DNA of 64,000 nt from positions 1 through 64,000 of the forward strand of contig NZ_JABJVM010000013.1 in the NCBI RefSeq assembly GCF_013820765.1, in the 5' to 3' direction. Below are positions 8,974 to 17,565 of the stretch, one piece after another. Source of the DNA: Paenilisteria rustica. Its GTDB lineage: Bacteria > Bacillota > Bacilli > Lactobacillales > Listeriaceae. The notes under the pieces were generated by a model. It was not told the DNA's origin, ran no database searches, and was given only the letters and a program-made list of their open reading frames with translations. How positions within the stretch are numbered: the stretch's first letter is position 1; each line of letters begins with the position of its first letter. The translations under genes were made by a program, and so were the position numbers.

Positions 8974-9201
8974 GTTATTGCTCCCTTGTTATTATGAATT
9001 AAGCTGACCAAACCTTTAAAAGTAGTGGACAGCTCATTTCCATGTTAACCAAGTTTCGCTAAGAAAAAATACAATATTTCTGGAAAAGTGCAATCAGATA
9101 TGGATATTATGTTACAGTTTCATTCAGACTTTTAAAATAAGCAAATGAAATCGTTACCAATATTCCAAATAAAATAAATAGCGTTAAAACGAGTTTATTC
9201 A

Positions 9202-9230
9202 TTGAAAACACAAGGGATTCATGGTATGAT
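9202..9230 (+). promoter_or_regulatory. cshA promoter
   Basis: TTGAAA (9202-9207) and TATGAT (9225-9230) are separated by 17 bp, a good sigma-A promoter. It gives a leader of roughly 310 nt before cshA. Confidence 0.65.
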
Positions 9231-9549
9231 GATTTGTGGAAGTTAATTAGGTTTTTACGATAAGCCTACATTATTATTAGAGGGCTTTTTTATTTTTTGC
9301 GTAAGAGACTGTGGACTGAATCGATCGCTTGTCGGCGTTGATGTTTGCTCCCAGCCTCCATTATGTCGTGAATCATATGCTTGGTTTATCCAAGCTTTTC
9401 TATTGCAGAAAAATGAAATATGCGGGCGTTAAAGTTTCAGTTAATAACAACTTGCTTGCATTAAACAGATGAATTAAAACGATGAGTAAAGATGATGAAG
9501 ATGAGAAAGTGCTCTCCCAAAAAAACTTATTTTTAAAGGAGAAATGACA
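9231..9549 (+). other. Long 5' leader of cshA with two terminator-like hairpins
   Basis: No convincing gene lies between the promoter and cshA. A hairpin formed by AAGCC and GGGCTT (about 9261-9291) is followed by a T-run. A second hairpin, GCTTGG-TTTAT-CCAAGC with TTTT, lies at 9379-9399. A 21-codon open frame (9482-9547) ends three bases before the cshA start but lacks a ribosome binding site. Long leaders are common on DEAD-box helicase genes and suggest attenuation or cold control. That is inference. Confidence 0.4.
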
Positions 9550-11100
9550 TTGACAAAGTTTTCGGAGTTCGGTTTAGATCCGCTAATTGTTAAATCAGTA
9601 AACAGAATGGGATTTGAGGAAGCTACCCCAATCCAAGAAAAAACAATTCCACTAGGTCTTTTAGGTAAAGACATTATTGGACAAGCACAAACAGGTACAG
9701 GTAAAACGGCAGCATTCGGTTTGCCACTTATCAACAAAATTGACACTAAAAAAACAGGGGTACAATCGCTAATTATCGCGCCAACACGTGAGCTTGCGAT
9801 TCAAGTTTCAGAAGAGCTATATCGCTTAGCATCTGATAAACGCCTTCATGTTTTAGCAGTATACGGTGGTTCTGACATCAGTCGTCAAATCCGTTCATTA
9901 AAGAAAAATCCACAAATCGTTGTTGGTACGCCAGGACGTATTCTAGATCATATCAACCGTAAAACGTTGCGTCTAGAAAACGTAGAAACGTTAGTATTGG
10001 ACGAAGCGGATGAAATGCTAAACATGGGATTCATCGATGATATCGAGTCAATCCTAAAAACAGTTCCAGATGAGCGTCAAACGTTGCTATTCTCAGCAAC
10101 AATGCCAAAACCAATTCAACGCATCGCAGAACGTTTCATGAAAAACCCAGAATTGGTGCAAGTAAAAGCAAAAGAAATGACAGCTCTTCTAATCGAGCAA
10201 TTCTTTGTGAAAGTAAACGAAAGAGAGAAATTTGACGTTCTTTCTAGACTTTTAGATGTACAAGCACCTGAACTTGCGATCGTATTTGGTCGTACAAAAC
10301 GCCGTGTTGACGAAGTATCTCGCGCCCTTGACATGCGTGGTTATGTTGCAGAAGGTATTCATGGTGATTTGACCCAAGCGAAACGTATGAGCGTATTGCG
10401 TAAGTTTAAAGAAGGAAAAATCGATATCCTTGTTGCAACAGATGTAGCAGCACGTGGTCTAGATATTTCTGGTGTAACACATGTTTATAACTTTGATATT
10501 CCGCAAGATCCAGAAAGCTATGTCCATCGTGTTGGACGTACTGGTCGTGCCGGTAAAGAAGGTATGGCAGTAACATTCGTATCACCACGTGAAATGGGTT
10601 ACCTAAAAATCGTGGAAGATACTACGAAAAAACGCATGACACCACTTCAACCACCAACATGGGACGAAGCATTCGAAGGTCAATTGCGCGTAGCTACTGA
10701 AAAAATTAGCGATATCGTTCGCGAAGACAGCCTTGCTGACTATAAAGTAGTAGCAACGAAATTACTAGAAGAATACGATCCAACAGATATCGCAGCAGCA
10801 ATGTTGAAACTGTTATCTAAAGAACCTGACCAAACACCAGTTCACATTTCCGAAGAACGTCCATTACCTCATCGCGGAGGAAAAGGCGGAGGCGGTAAAG
10901 GCAAAGGTGGCGGCGGCTATCGCGGAGGCGGTAAAGGTGGCTATCGTGGCGGCTCTGGCGGTGGAGATCGCAAAGGCGGAGGCGGCGGTTATCGCGGCAA
11001 AGGCGGTTCAGGTGCTGGAAATGGCGGCGGACGTCGTTACAGCAACGATCGCAAAGCTGGCTCTGGCGGCGGCGGAAACAAAGGCGGCAGCGCTAAATAA
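9550..11100 (+). CDS. cshA: DEAD-box ATP-dependent RNA helicase CshA
   Basis: A 516-aa RNA helicase with all core motifs: the Q motif ([10 protein letters not shown]), [21 protein letters not shown], and HRVGRTGR in the second RecA domain. From about residue 440 the tail is a long Gly/Arg/Lys-rich low-complexity stretch of RGG/KGG type, which binds RNA. CshA family members work in mRNA decay, ribosome assembly and cold growth. The start is taken as TTG 9550, because AGGAG at 9537-9541 is eight bases away and only two bases from ATG 9544; homologues begin [12 protein letters not shown]. The gene is monocistronic with a strong terminator. Confidence 0.95.
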   Translation: MTKFSEFGLDPLIVKSVNRMGFEEATPIQEKTIPLGLLGKDIIGQAQTGTGKTAAFGLPLINKIDTKKTGVQSLIIAPTRELAIQVSEELYRLASDKRLHVLAVYGGSDISRQIRSLKKNPQIVVGTPGRILDHINRKTLRLENVETLVLDEADEMLNMGFIDDIESILKTVPDERQTLLFSATMPKPIQRIAERFMKNPELVQVKAKEMTALLIEQFFVKVNEREKFDVLSRLLDVQAPELAIVFGRTKRRVDEVSRALDMRGYVAEGIHGDLTQAKRMSVLRKFKEGKIDILVATDVAARGLDISGVTHVYNFDIPQDPESYVHRVGRTGRAGKEGMAVTFVSPREMGYLKIVEDTTKKRMTPLQPPTWDEAFEGQLRVATEKISDIVREDSLADYKVVATKLLEEYDPTDIAAAMLKLLSKEPDQTPVHISEERPLPHRGGKGGGGKGKGGGGYRGGGKGGYRGGSGGGDRKGGGGGYRGKGGSGAGNGGGRRYSNDRKAGSGGGGNKGGSAK

Positions 11101-11107
11101 TAAAACC

Positions 11108-11152
11108 AAACTCCGAATTAGTTGTTATCAGCTGATTCGGAGTTTTTTTTTT
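11108..11152 (+). terminator. cshA terminator
   Basis: AAACTCCGAAT (11108-11118) pairs with ATTCGGAGTTT (11135-11145) and is followed by a long T-run. Confidence 0.9.
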
Positions 11153-11350
11153 GTATGTTTTTAGTTATAAATAAACCTTGTTTGAAATGTATTTGTAACA
11201 AAATTATATAGATTATGAATATTCTTATTGGATGTAACTATATATATTTTATTTTCATGAAAACGCTATCTTTGGTGAAAGTTATGTGATAGGCTTTTGT
11301 GGTAGTTGGTAATAGATTGAAATTATTACATATGAAATGAGGTTATCCAA

Positions 11351-11899
11351 TTGAGGATTAAAGCGATGTTGTTTATTGGAATAATAGTTGTAGGAATACT
11401 CTTATTTGGAAATAGTTCGAAAGCAGAGGTTTTCTTACCTTACAGATCCGCCACTCCACAGATAGAATTAATGGATGAAACATCAACTTATCCAGTTTTT
11501 TGGAAGAACACCTTAAACACTGCTATATCTACATGGAATAATTCAAAAACTAAAGTATCTATACGGAAAACATCGGCATCGCTAAATAAATTTAAAGTAA
11601 TTACTAGTAGCTATGCTTGGTATGGAATGTGTACTTCTTACCTAAATTCAAAAAAGCAAACAGTCGGTTATGTGATATAGATTAATGCAACTTCATTAAT
11701 AAAAGCAGCGAGTGGCAGCAATTTTTCCAATTACTGTCGGAGTACAACAACGCACGAGTTCGGACATGTTTGGGGGCTTGAAGATAATCCTTATCCAGCA
11801 ACGATAAATAAATCTCTGATGAATCATAATAGGAATCGAGCAGTAACCTTTATTCCGACGACTCAAGATTTAGCCAATATCAATGTGAAATATAAATAA
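11351..11899 (+). pseudogene. Secreted metzincin-like metalloprotease interrupted by an in-frame TAG
   Basis: The frame starts at TTG 11351 after TGAGGT and encodes a signal peptide (hydrophobic residues 5-20, then SSKAEV). It reaches TAG at 11678-11680 after GYVI. The same frame then continues without a break to TAA at 11897-11899. This second half carries the zinc site HEFGHVWGLEDN and a downstream LMNHNRN turn, typical of small secreted metalloproteases. One base change (for example CAG or TGG to TAG) would explain the break. As it stands the product lacks its catalytic site. Readthrough or a sequencing error are alternatives. The membrane protein gene downstream is intact and probably co-transcribed. 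Confidence 0.75.
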
Positions 11900-11917
11900 A
11901 GATTGTGAGGGATTGAT

Positions 11918-12568
11918 ATGAAGCGCAGAGCGTTGTTGTACACAGTGGCTGCCGTTATTTTCTTGGTGGCTGGTACATTCTTCCTTATAAATGAAATGAA
12001 TGACGATAAAGGAAGCCTTGCCGAAGTACAAGAAACAAAGAATAAGACGCAGGTTGTGAGGGCAGTAGTAAACACAGAGTATCCAATGTATCGTAATTTT
12101 GAGGAACTGGTAGCTCATTCAGATTCAGTTTTTAATGGAGAGGTGGCATCTTATGAGGATAAATTGGTTGATACAAAGGCGAAGTTTGATGTCACAGGAT
12201 TAACAGCAGAAGAAAGGGAAGCTGTAAGTATAAATCAGAATACGGATGATGCGATTTTTCCATGTCGGGTTTTTAAAGTCAGGGTAACGGAAGATTTTAA
12301 AGGGAACCATGAAGTTGGTGATATCGTTGAAGTAAAGCAATTGCATGGCAAGAAAAACGGACTAGACTATTCGGAATCTGGGGTTGTGTTGCTTGAAAAT
12401 GGGAATGAATATTTACTTTTTTTACAAGATTATGAGGACTCATCTTCTAGTATTGTCAACCCTACACAAGGAATGTACGTGGAAGAGAATGGGGAGCACG
12501 TAGCGCCAGATCAGGCTGAAACTAGTATTGAAGTAAATGAATCAAAATTAGAAGAACTTGAGAACTAA
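11918..12568 (+). CDS. Membrane-anchored extracellular hypothetical protein
   Basis: A 216-aa protein with an uncleaved-looking N-terminal membrane segment (about residues 5-24) and an acidic extracellular part. It contains a small beta-rich domain around FKVRVTEDFKGNHEVGDIVE and a conserved-looking NPTQGMYVEENGEHV segment near the C-terminus. GAGGG precedes the ATG. It starts 19 bases after the broken metalloprotease gene and probably shares its transcript; similar pairs of small secreted protease and anchored partner occur in Bacillales. I do not know its function. A substrate, inhibitor or chaperone role for the protease is possible but unsupported. Confidence 0.75.
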   Translation: MKRRALLYTVAAVIFLVAGTFFLINEMNDDKGSLAEVQETKNKTQVVRAVVNTEYPMYRNFEELVAHSDSVFNGEVASYEDKLVDTKAKFDVTGLTAEEREAVSINQNTDDAIFPCRVFKVRVTEDFKGNHEVGDIVEVKQLHGKKNGLDYSESGVVLLENGNEYLLFLQDYEDSSSSIVNPTQGMYVEENGEHVAPDQAETSIEVNESKLEELEN

Positions 12569-12572
12569 AAAT

Positions 12573-12627
12573 AAAGCTTAGTACCACGGATTAGGTTGTG
12601 CCTCAATCACGTGATACTAAGCTTTTC
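12573..12627. terminator. Bidirectional terminator between the 11918 gene and the aldo-keto reductase
   Basis: AAAGCTTAGTACCACG pairs with CGTGATACTAAGCTTT with one mismatch and has A and T tracts on its two sides. It separates two convergent genes. Confidence 0.85.
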
Positions 12628-12631
12628 TTTG

Positions 12632-13483
12632 TTAAACGCCCATTTTCCGACTTGCCATCCAGCGAATCATTTCTGGATCGGCGTGTGAGAAGAACTGGCT
12701 TTCTCCTTCATTTAGCGTCGCGATTTCCTGTTTATCCGCATCTGTCAACGCAAAATCAAAGACATTGAGGTTTTCCTGCATCCGTTCGGGTTTCACAGAT
12801 TTCGCCAATACGATGATATCCTGTTCCACCAGCCAGCGAGTAATCACTTGCGCGACGGATTTGCCGTATTTTTCACCGATTTTCACGAGAATGGCGTTGT
12901 GGAAGATATCGTTTTTCCCCTCAGCGAACGGTGCCCAGGCTTCTGGCATGATACCCTCTGCCTTTAGCGCTGCGATGTTTTTCGCTTGTTGTTGGAATGG
13001 ATTAATCTCTATTTGGTTGACTTGCGGAGTAACCGTGTTGAATTCTGCTAAGTCCACAGCTTTATCCACTGCAAAATTGGAAACGCCAATCGCCCGAATT
13101 TTTCCTTGTTTTTGCAGTTCTTCCATGGCTCGCCAAGCACCGTAAACGTCGGCGAATGGTTGGTGAATCAATAATAAATCAATATAGTCTAGGCCAAGGC
13201 GTTTCAAAGAACGCTCGAATGATGCTAGTACACCCTCATAGCTCACATTTTCAACCCAAACCTTTGTCGTAATGAAAAGTTCTTCGCGTGGGACACCAGA
13301 TTTAGCGATACCTCGGCCAACCGCTTCCTCATTCATGTAGCTCTGCGCCGTGTCAATATGACGATATCCAGCTTTAATCGCCTCTTGCACAGCTGTTTCC
13401 GCTTGTTCGGAGTCTGTAATTTGAAATGTTCCAAATCCTAAAATTGGTATTTCAACACCATTATTCAATGCGACAGTTTTCAT
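12632..13483 (-). CDS. Aldo/keto reductase (2,5-diketogluconate reductase type)
   Basis: A 283-aa NADPH-dependent TIM-barrel reductase. It shows GFGTFQI at the N-terminus, DTAQSYMNEEAVG with the active-site Asp and Tyr, the catalytic Lys in TTKVW and the catalytic His in LLLIHQPF. KSVKPERMQEN near the C-terminus contacts the cofactor phosphate. GGAGGA precedes the ATG. The upstream promoter has the stretched 19-bp spacing of MerR-activated promoters, and a merR gene lies just upstream on the same strand, so it is probably an electrophile- or aldehyde-responsive pair. The physiological substrate is unknown. Confidence 0.92.
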   Translation of the reverse strand: MKTVALNNGVEIPILGFGTFQITDSEQAETAVQEAIKAGYRHIDTAQSYMNEEAVGRGIAKSGVPREELFITTKVWVENVSYEGVLASFERSLKRLGLDYIDLLLIHQPFADVYGAWRAMEELQKQGKIRAIGVSNFAVDKAVDLAEFNTVTPQVNQIEINPFQQQAKNIAALKAEGIMPEAWAPFAEGKNDIFHNAILVKIGEKYGKSVAQVITRWLVEQDIIVLAKSVKPERMQENLNVFDFALTDADKQEIATLNEGESQFFSHADPEMIRWMASRKMGV

Positions 13484-13523
13484 AAATAAGTCCTCCTAGA
13501 TTTTATTGCTATTTCTAAATTTA

Positions 13524-13554
13524 ACTATAAACCTTTAAGCCCACTCCATAGCAA
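13524..13554 (-). promoter_or_regulatory. MerR-type promoter of the aldo-keto reductase gene
   Basis: On the minus strand TTGCTA (13549-13554) and TATAGT (13524-13529) are 19 bp apart. The spacer carries a dyad-like sequence (TGGAGTGGGCTTAAAGG), the layout used by MerR-family activators. Confidence 0.65.
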
Positions 13555-13565
13555 GTAAACAACTC

Positions 13566-13982
13566 TTATTTTCGTTCCCAGAGTTTTTCGATGTTTTTTG
13601 CACTTATTTCACCAGTCTTAAATTTGGCAATATGTTCGTCGTAGGTTTCGATTTTATAGACGAGCAAATCGCGTACTTTGTTCATTTCAGCTAATTTATC
13701 GTCGAGCTCTTTTAACTGATCTCGCAAAATCTGTTTTTGTGCTTCCTCGACATTTTGCGTTTCTCGTAATTGGGCAAGCGTCGCAAACTCGATGAGGGAT
13801 TCCACGGAGAGACCAGCTTTGCGCAAATTTTTCGCGAGGTAAATCCAGTTTAAATCGCTGGTCGAATAGTCCCGATAGCCACTCGCATTGCGATGAACGG
13901 GTGGAATAACGCCAACTCGTTCGTAATAGCGCAACGTATCAACGGTTAAATCGAACATCTCTGCTGCTTGTTTAATGTTCAT
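13566..13982 (-). CDS. MerR family transcriptional regulator
   Basis: A 138-aa regulator with the winged helix at the N-terminus (IKQAAEMFDLTVDTLRYYER, then GVIPP), a long dimerisation coiled coil (about residues 80-120) and a short effector tail. GGAGGTGAAC precedes the ATG. It has no obvious metal-binding cysteine pair, so it resembles the AdhR/YraB group that responds to aldehydes rather than the metal sensors. It is followed 82 bp later by the aldo-keto reductase gene. Both its own promoter and that of the reductase have 19-bp spacers, so it likely activates both. Confidence 0.9.
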   Translation of the reverse strand: MNIKQAAEMFDLTVDTLRYYERVGVIPPVHRNASGYRDYSTSDLNWIYLAKNLRKAGLSVESLIEFATLAQLRETQNVEEAQKQILRDQLKELDDKLAEMNKVRDLLVYKIETYDEHIAKFKTGEISAKNIEKLWERK

Positions 13983-14003
13983 TTTTGTTCACCTCCATCC
14001 TGT

Positions 14004-14034
14004 ATTATAAACCTTGGAGTTGGGACTAAGGCAA
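14004..14034 (-). promoter_or_regulatory. MerR-type promoter of the merR gene (autoregulation)
   Basis: On the minus strand TTGCCT (14029-14034) and TATAAT (14004-14009) are 19 bp apart, with the dyad TTAGTCCCAACTCCAAGG in the spacer. This matches the 13524-13554 site in design. Confidence 0.7.
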
Positions 14035-14056
14035 GAAAGAACCTCCTATGCGCAAA

Positions 14057-14107
14057 AAAATACCGCGAAACCCGGCATTTGGAAGAGCCGTAATTTCGCG
14101 GTATTTT
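14057..14107. terminator. Terminator of the YhgE/Pip gene
   Basis: AAAATACCGCGAAA (14057-14070) pairs perfectly with TTTCGCGGTATTTT (14094-14107), with an inner CGGC/GCCG stem. It lies directly downstream of the minus-strand YhgE/Pip gene. Confidence 0.85.
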
Positions 14108-14110
14108 GAA

Positions 14111-16819
14111 TTATATCGTTTGTTCGTGTAGTTCTGTCACTGGGAAGCGTTTGTTTTTTCTGATCGTTAGCGTCAGGATGAGCAGGGCGTTGAAAAGAAT
14201 AATCAAGCCGACTAAAACCCATGCACTGACGACGAAAAGCTGGTTTCCAAGTCCTGATGAGATCGCTTGACGGAAGCCGTAAACGGAATGTGTCATCGGT
14301 AAGAATGGATTTAATGCGTTGAAGAATCCGTCTGTTAGTGGCATCGGGAATGTACCGCCACTTGCTCCGAGTTGCAAGACGAGGATAACCATCGCAATGA
14401 AGCGACCAGGATTTCCGAGTGCCGTTGCCAAGAGCATAACGAGGAACATAAAGGTGAGCGATGTTAAAATGGAGATTAAGAAGAAGTCTCCCATATGTGC
14501 CACTTCTAAGCCTAGTGCTAACATGACGAAATCAAGAATCAATGCTTGTAAAATCGCTGCGACAAAACCAATCGAGAATTTACTCAACCACCATGATACG
14601 CCAGACGTCGGTGTCATGGATGGGCGACGGATTGGGAAGATAAAGTTGAATACCAATGCGCCGACGTATAAGCCAAGTGATAGGACGTAAGGTGCTAGAC
14701 CGTGACCGTAGTTTGGTACGTTGCTTAGTTTTTTCTCAGTGAGTTCGGTTGGTTGCGCGATCATATCGTACGTTTTCGAGGATGGATCGATTTTGCCAAC
14801 TTGGGCTGCGCCGTCTTTTAGTTTGGTTGCTAGTTCGCTTGTACCATCGTTTAATTTCACGAGGTTGGAAGCGATTGTTCCAGAGCCTGTTGCTAGTTTG
14901 CCAGAGCCATCGCTGACTTGTGTTGCGCCAGTTGCAAGTGCGTTGGTGCCGTTCACAAGTTCTGGTAAGCCACCTGCAAGTGTATTTGTGCCAGCTGCGA
15001 GTGCGGATGAACCTGCGAGAAGGGCTAGGTTATTTTGCGTTAATTGTGTGGCACCGTTATTTGCTTGACTAATACCGTTATTCACTGTACCTACGCCATT
15101 TGTATATGTTTGTAGGCCACTGTTTAAAGCGGTAGATCCTTCTGCAAGTTGCGATACGCCACCGACTAAGGCAGGAACGCTATTGTTTAAGGTAGCTGTT
15201 CCAGATGCTAATTGATTGCTTCCAGATACGGCTGAATCAAGACCTGCTTTTAATTGCGCGGAACCTGCTAAAATGCCGTTGTTTGGTGCTGTAAATGCGC
15301 CGCGGATTGTGTCGTAGCCTTGGATTGCTTGGACTGCGACAGGGATGCCGACCGATGCTTTGCTATTTAGTTCCGCAACGCCAGCTTTTAATGTACCTAA
15401 GCTGCCTGCCACGGGTTGTAATTTATTTTGTAAAATGTCTGCGGTACTGGATAAATTAGCGCCGAGTTTTTGTGCAATAGCTGCTTGTTGTCCGGCTTGT
15501 TTCGTTAATTCTGTGCTGAGCGCGCCTGTGATTTCTTTTTGTTGTGCTGGTGTTAGGCTTTGGAATGCGCTCGTACTAGCAACGGCGGTCGTTGTGTTTT
15601 TGCCGTTATTTTGGATGGAAGTGCCTAGATCTGTGATGGCTGTTTCCATTGTTTTTAAATTGGTTTGTAGTGTTTTCATTGAAGCACTTAGGTCGCCGCC
15701 TGCTTGTAAGGACGAGTTAATCGTGTTGATCCCGGCTTTCATCGCGTTTAATCCTGATGTTAGTTCTTTAACGTTATTCGCGGTTGGCAGTCCGTTCGCC
15801 AATTTGTTAAGGCCAGCGTCTAACTTGGTGCTTCCAGCTTGTAATTTTTGTAAACCGCTGTTTAAAGATTGTTGGCCGTTGTTTAGTTCAGGAACTTTGG
15901 CGGCAAGTGTTTCTGTGCTTGCGTTTAGCGTGCCGAGTCCTTCTGCTAATTTACCGCTTCCGGCAAGTAGGGCAGGGGAGTTCGCGTTTAGTTGCGCTGT
16001 GCCATCTTGCAATTTGCCAAGGCCTGATTGGACTTGTGACACGCCAGCCGTATATTGACCGAGCGAGCTATTTAGTTTGCCAGCACCGGCATTTAATTTG
16101 TTCACGCCATCTGCTACCGTTGTGCCAAGCGCTACGTTGATTTTATTCGCGCCATCTGCCAGTTTCGGGGTACTTGCTGCGAGTTCGTTTAGTTTTGCAG
16201 TCAGCGTTTTACTGCCGTCTTTCAACTGAATCGTACCGTCATCGATTTTCTTAGAACCGTCAGCGGCCGTTTTCATTCCATCGCCAACTTTTGAAATTTG
16301 TGAAAAAATCGCCTTGGCATAGCTTTCCGTTACTTTTTTCGAAATTTTGGCGTTGACTGCTGATGCGCCTTGGCCGGTTACGACTTCCCCGATATAGTTT
16401 TGCGCGGGGTTGATTTCATAAGAAAGATTCATTTTTTTAGGCGTTGAATCAAGAACGGTAGAGGCATTTTTGGAAAAGTCTTTCGGAATCGTGATGACCA
16501 TGTAGTACTTGCCGTCTTTCAAACCTTCATTGGCGGTCTTTGCATCAAGGAAATTCCAGCCTAAATCGTTATTTTTCTTCAGTTCTTTGACGAGTTCATT
16601 CCCGACATCGAGCTCTTGGCCTTCGTAATTCGCCGCTTGGTCTTCATTGACGACAGCGACAGGAAGCTCACTTGTTTTGCCGTACGGGTCCCAAACGGAT
16701 TTCAGGAAAACGCCACCGTATAAAATCGGGATAAACATAATAACGATTGTCGAAACGAGCAGGATTTTGTTGTTTAAAAGTCGTTTCCATTCTTGCTTTA
16801 ACATATTCATAAAACTCAC
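14111..16819 (-). CDS. YhgE/Pip family membrane protein
   Basis: A 902-aa membrane protein. There is one membrane segment at the N-terminus (about 15-35). Next comes an extracellular domain with very many short repeats of the type LNxGxxxLxxG (about residues 190-680), predicted to be helical or coiled. At the C-terminus sit about five membrane segments of the ABC-2 type (residues 715-890). Members include B. subtilis YhgE, the phage-infection protein Pip of Lactococcus and type VII secretion-associated homologues. It overlaps the end of the Rrf2 gene by four bases (ATGA), so the two are translationally coupled. The transported substrate, if any, is unknown. Confidence 0.9.
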   Translation of the reverse strand: MSFMNMLKQEWKRLLNNKILLVSTIVIMFIPILYGGVFLKSVWDPYGKTSELPVAVVNEDQAANYEGQELDVGNELVKELKKNNDLGWNFLDAKTANEGLKDGKYYMVITIPKDFSKNASTVLDSTPKKMNLSYEINPAQNYIGEVVTGQGASAVNAKISKKVTESYAKAIFSQISKVGDGMKTAADGSKKIDDGTIQLKDGSKTLTAKLNELAASTPKLADGANKINVALGTTVADGVNKLNAGAGKLNSSLGQYTAGVSQVQSGLGKLQDGTAQLNANSPALLAGSGKLAEGLGTLNASTETLAAKVPELNNGQQSLNSGLQKLQAGSTKLDAGLNKLANGLPTANNVKELTSGLNAMKAGINTINSSLQAGGDLSASMKTLQTNLKTMETAITDLGTSIQNNGKNTTTAVASTSAFQSLTPAQQKEITGALSTELTKQAGQQAAIAQKLGANLSSTADILQNKLQPVAGSLGTLKAGVAELNSKASVGIPVAVQAIQGYDTIRGAFTAPNNGILAGSAQLKAGLDSAVSGSNQLASGTATLNNSVPALVGGVSQLAEGSTALNSGLQTYTNGVGTVNNGISQANNGATQLTQNNLALLAGSSALAAGTNTLAGGLPELVNGTNALATGATQVSDGSGKLATGSGTIASNLVKLNDGTSELATKLKDGAAQVGKIDPSSKTYDMIAQPTELTEKKLSNVPNYGHGLAPYVLSLGLYVGALVFNFIFPIRRPSMTPTSGVSWWLSKFSIGFVAAILQALILDFVMLALGLEVAHMGDFFLISILTSLTFMFLVMLLATALGNPGRFIAMVILVLQLGASGGTFPMPLTDGFFNALNPFLPMTHSVYGFRQAISSGLGNQLFVVSAWVLVGLIILFNALLILTLTIRKNKRFPVTELHEQTI

Positions 16820-17307
16820 TCTTTCTCCTTTTGATTGCTTAGATTCATTGTGTTCCAGTTAAGTACTGGTATTTCAGATTGTTCCATCGTGCGTTTCAGT
16901 AGGTCTGCGGCTGTTTGTTTAGATAAGTAGTCGCGAATAAGATCATTGGCGCCGTTAAAAACATCGTGTAACACTGCTTCCCCTTTAGAAGTGTGCTCGC
17001 CATCGCGGAAAACTTTGTTAATCAAGCCTGTGTCTGGATAAATAGATATCGGACCTTCCATCGATTCCACGACTTCCAGCAATGTGATCTGTTCCGGACT
17101 TTTCGCCAGTGAAAAACCGCCGTTATTGCCGGGTACGGATCGGATGATATTCTGGACAACGAGTTTGCGCATAATCTTCTTTAAATAAGAAGGGGATACT
17201 TGCAAATGCTCGCTAATCGTGTCAGATGCTAGTGGATTATTGTTATCTTGGGTGGACAGCAGGACGATGATACAAATCGCTTGCTCTACGCCTTTGGTTA
17301 ATTGCAT
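16816..17307 (-). CDS. Rrf2 family transcriptional regulator
   Basis: A regulator of about 163 aa with an N-terminal winged helix (SEHLQVSPSYLKKIMRKLV, then GNNGGFSLAKSPEQITLLEV). The cysteine trio that binds an iron-sulfur cluster in IscR/NsrR is absent, so it is of the cluster-free CymR/YwnA kind. I start it at ATG 17307: GAGGTG lies nine bases upstream, whereas GTG 17319 would use part of that same site. It overlaps the YhgE/Pip gene by four bases and most likely represses the pair. The signal is unknown. Confidence 0.88.
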   Translation of the reverse strand: MQLTKGVEQAICIIVLLSTQDNNNPLASDTISEHLQVSPSYLKKIMRKLVVQNIIRSVPGNNGGFSLAKSPEQITLLEVVESMEGPISIYPDTGLINKVFRDGEHTSKGEAVLHDVFNGANDLIRDYLSKQTAADLLKRTMEQSEIPVLNWNTMNLSNQKEKE

Positions 17308-17475
17308 GTTGGTATTCACCTCGATTTCATTGTGGATATATCTTGTCCCTAATTAAAATAAATTAAATTCATCGTGGACAAATAAAGTCTATAATTGAAT
17401 TTACACCCATTTGCGAAAAAAAGCAAGTATTTTTTGATAAGAAACCGTTTACTTGCGAAAAAAGTTGAAATGACC

Positions 17476-17504
17476 TTGATATAGCAGGGGTTTTAAGGTA
17501 ACAT
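17476..17504 (+). promoter_or_regulatory. queT promoter
   Basis: TTGATA (17476-17481) and TAACAT (17499-17504) are 17 bp apart, just ahead of the riboswitch. Confidence 0.6.
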
Positions 17505-17512
17505 AGATGAGA

Positions 17513-17554
17513 AAACGTAGTTCGAAACCATCCTACGTAAAAAAACTAAGGGGA
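17513..17554 (+). ncRNA. preQ1-I riboswitch
   Basis: A small aptamer: stem ACGTAG (17515-17520) with CTACGT (17533-17538), loop TTCGAAACCATC, then the A-rich tail and CTAAGG (17546-17551), which folds back as a pseudoknot. This matches the preQ1-I class. CTAAGG runs directly into GGGAG, the queT ribosome binding site, so ligand binding should hide it and block translation. The gene downstream is a queuosine-precursor transporter, which supports the call. Confidence 0.85.
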
Positions 17555-17565
17555 GCTCATATAAA

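Noticed and set aside
10907-11164. Ala/Val-rich frame inside the end of cshA
   Set aside because: An out-of-frame reading of the Gly-rich cshA tail, whose repetitive GGC/GGT codons give Ala-rich shadows.
15345-16058. 237-codon plus-strand frame opposite YhgE/Pip
   Set aside because: Antisense shadow of the repeat region; no ribosome binding site and a mirror of the repeat codons.
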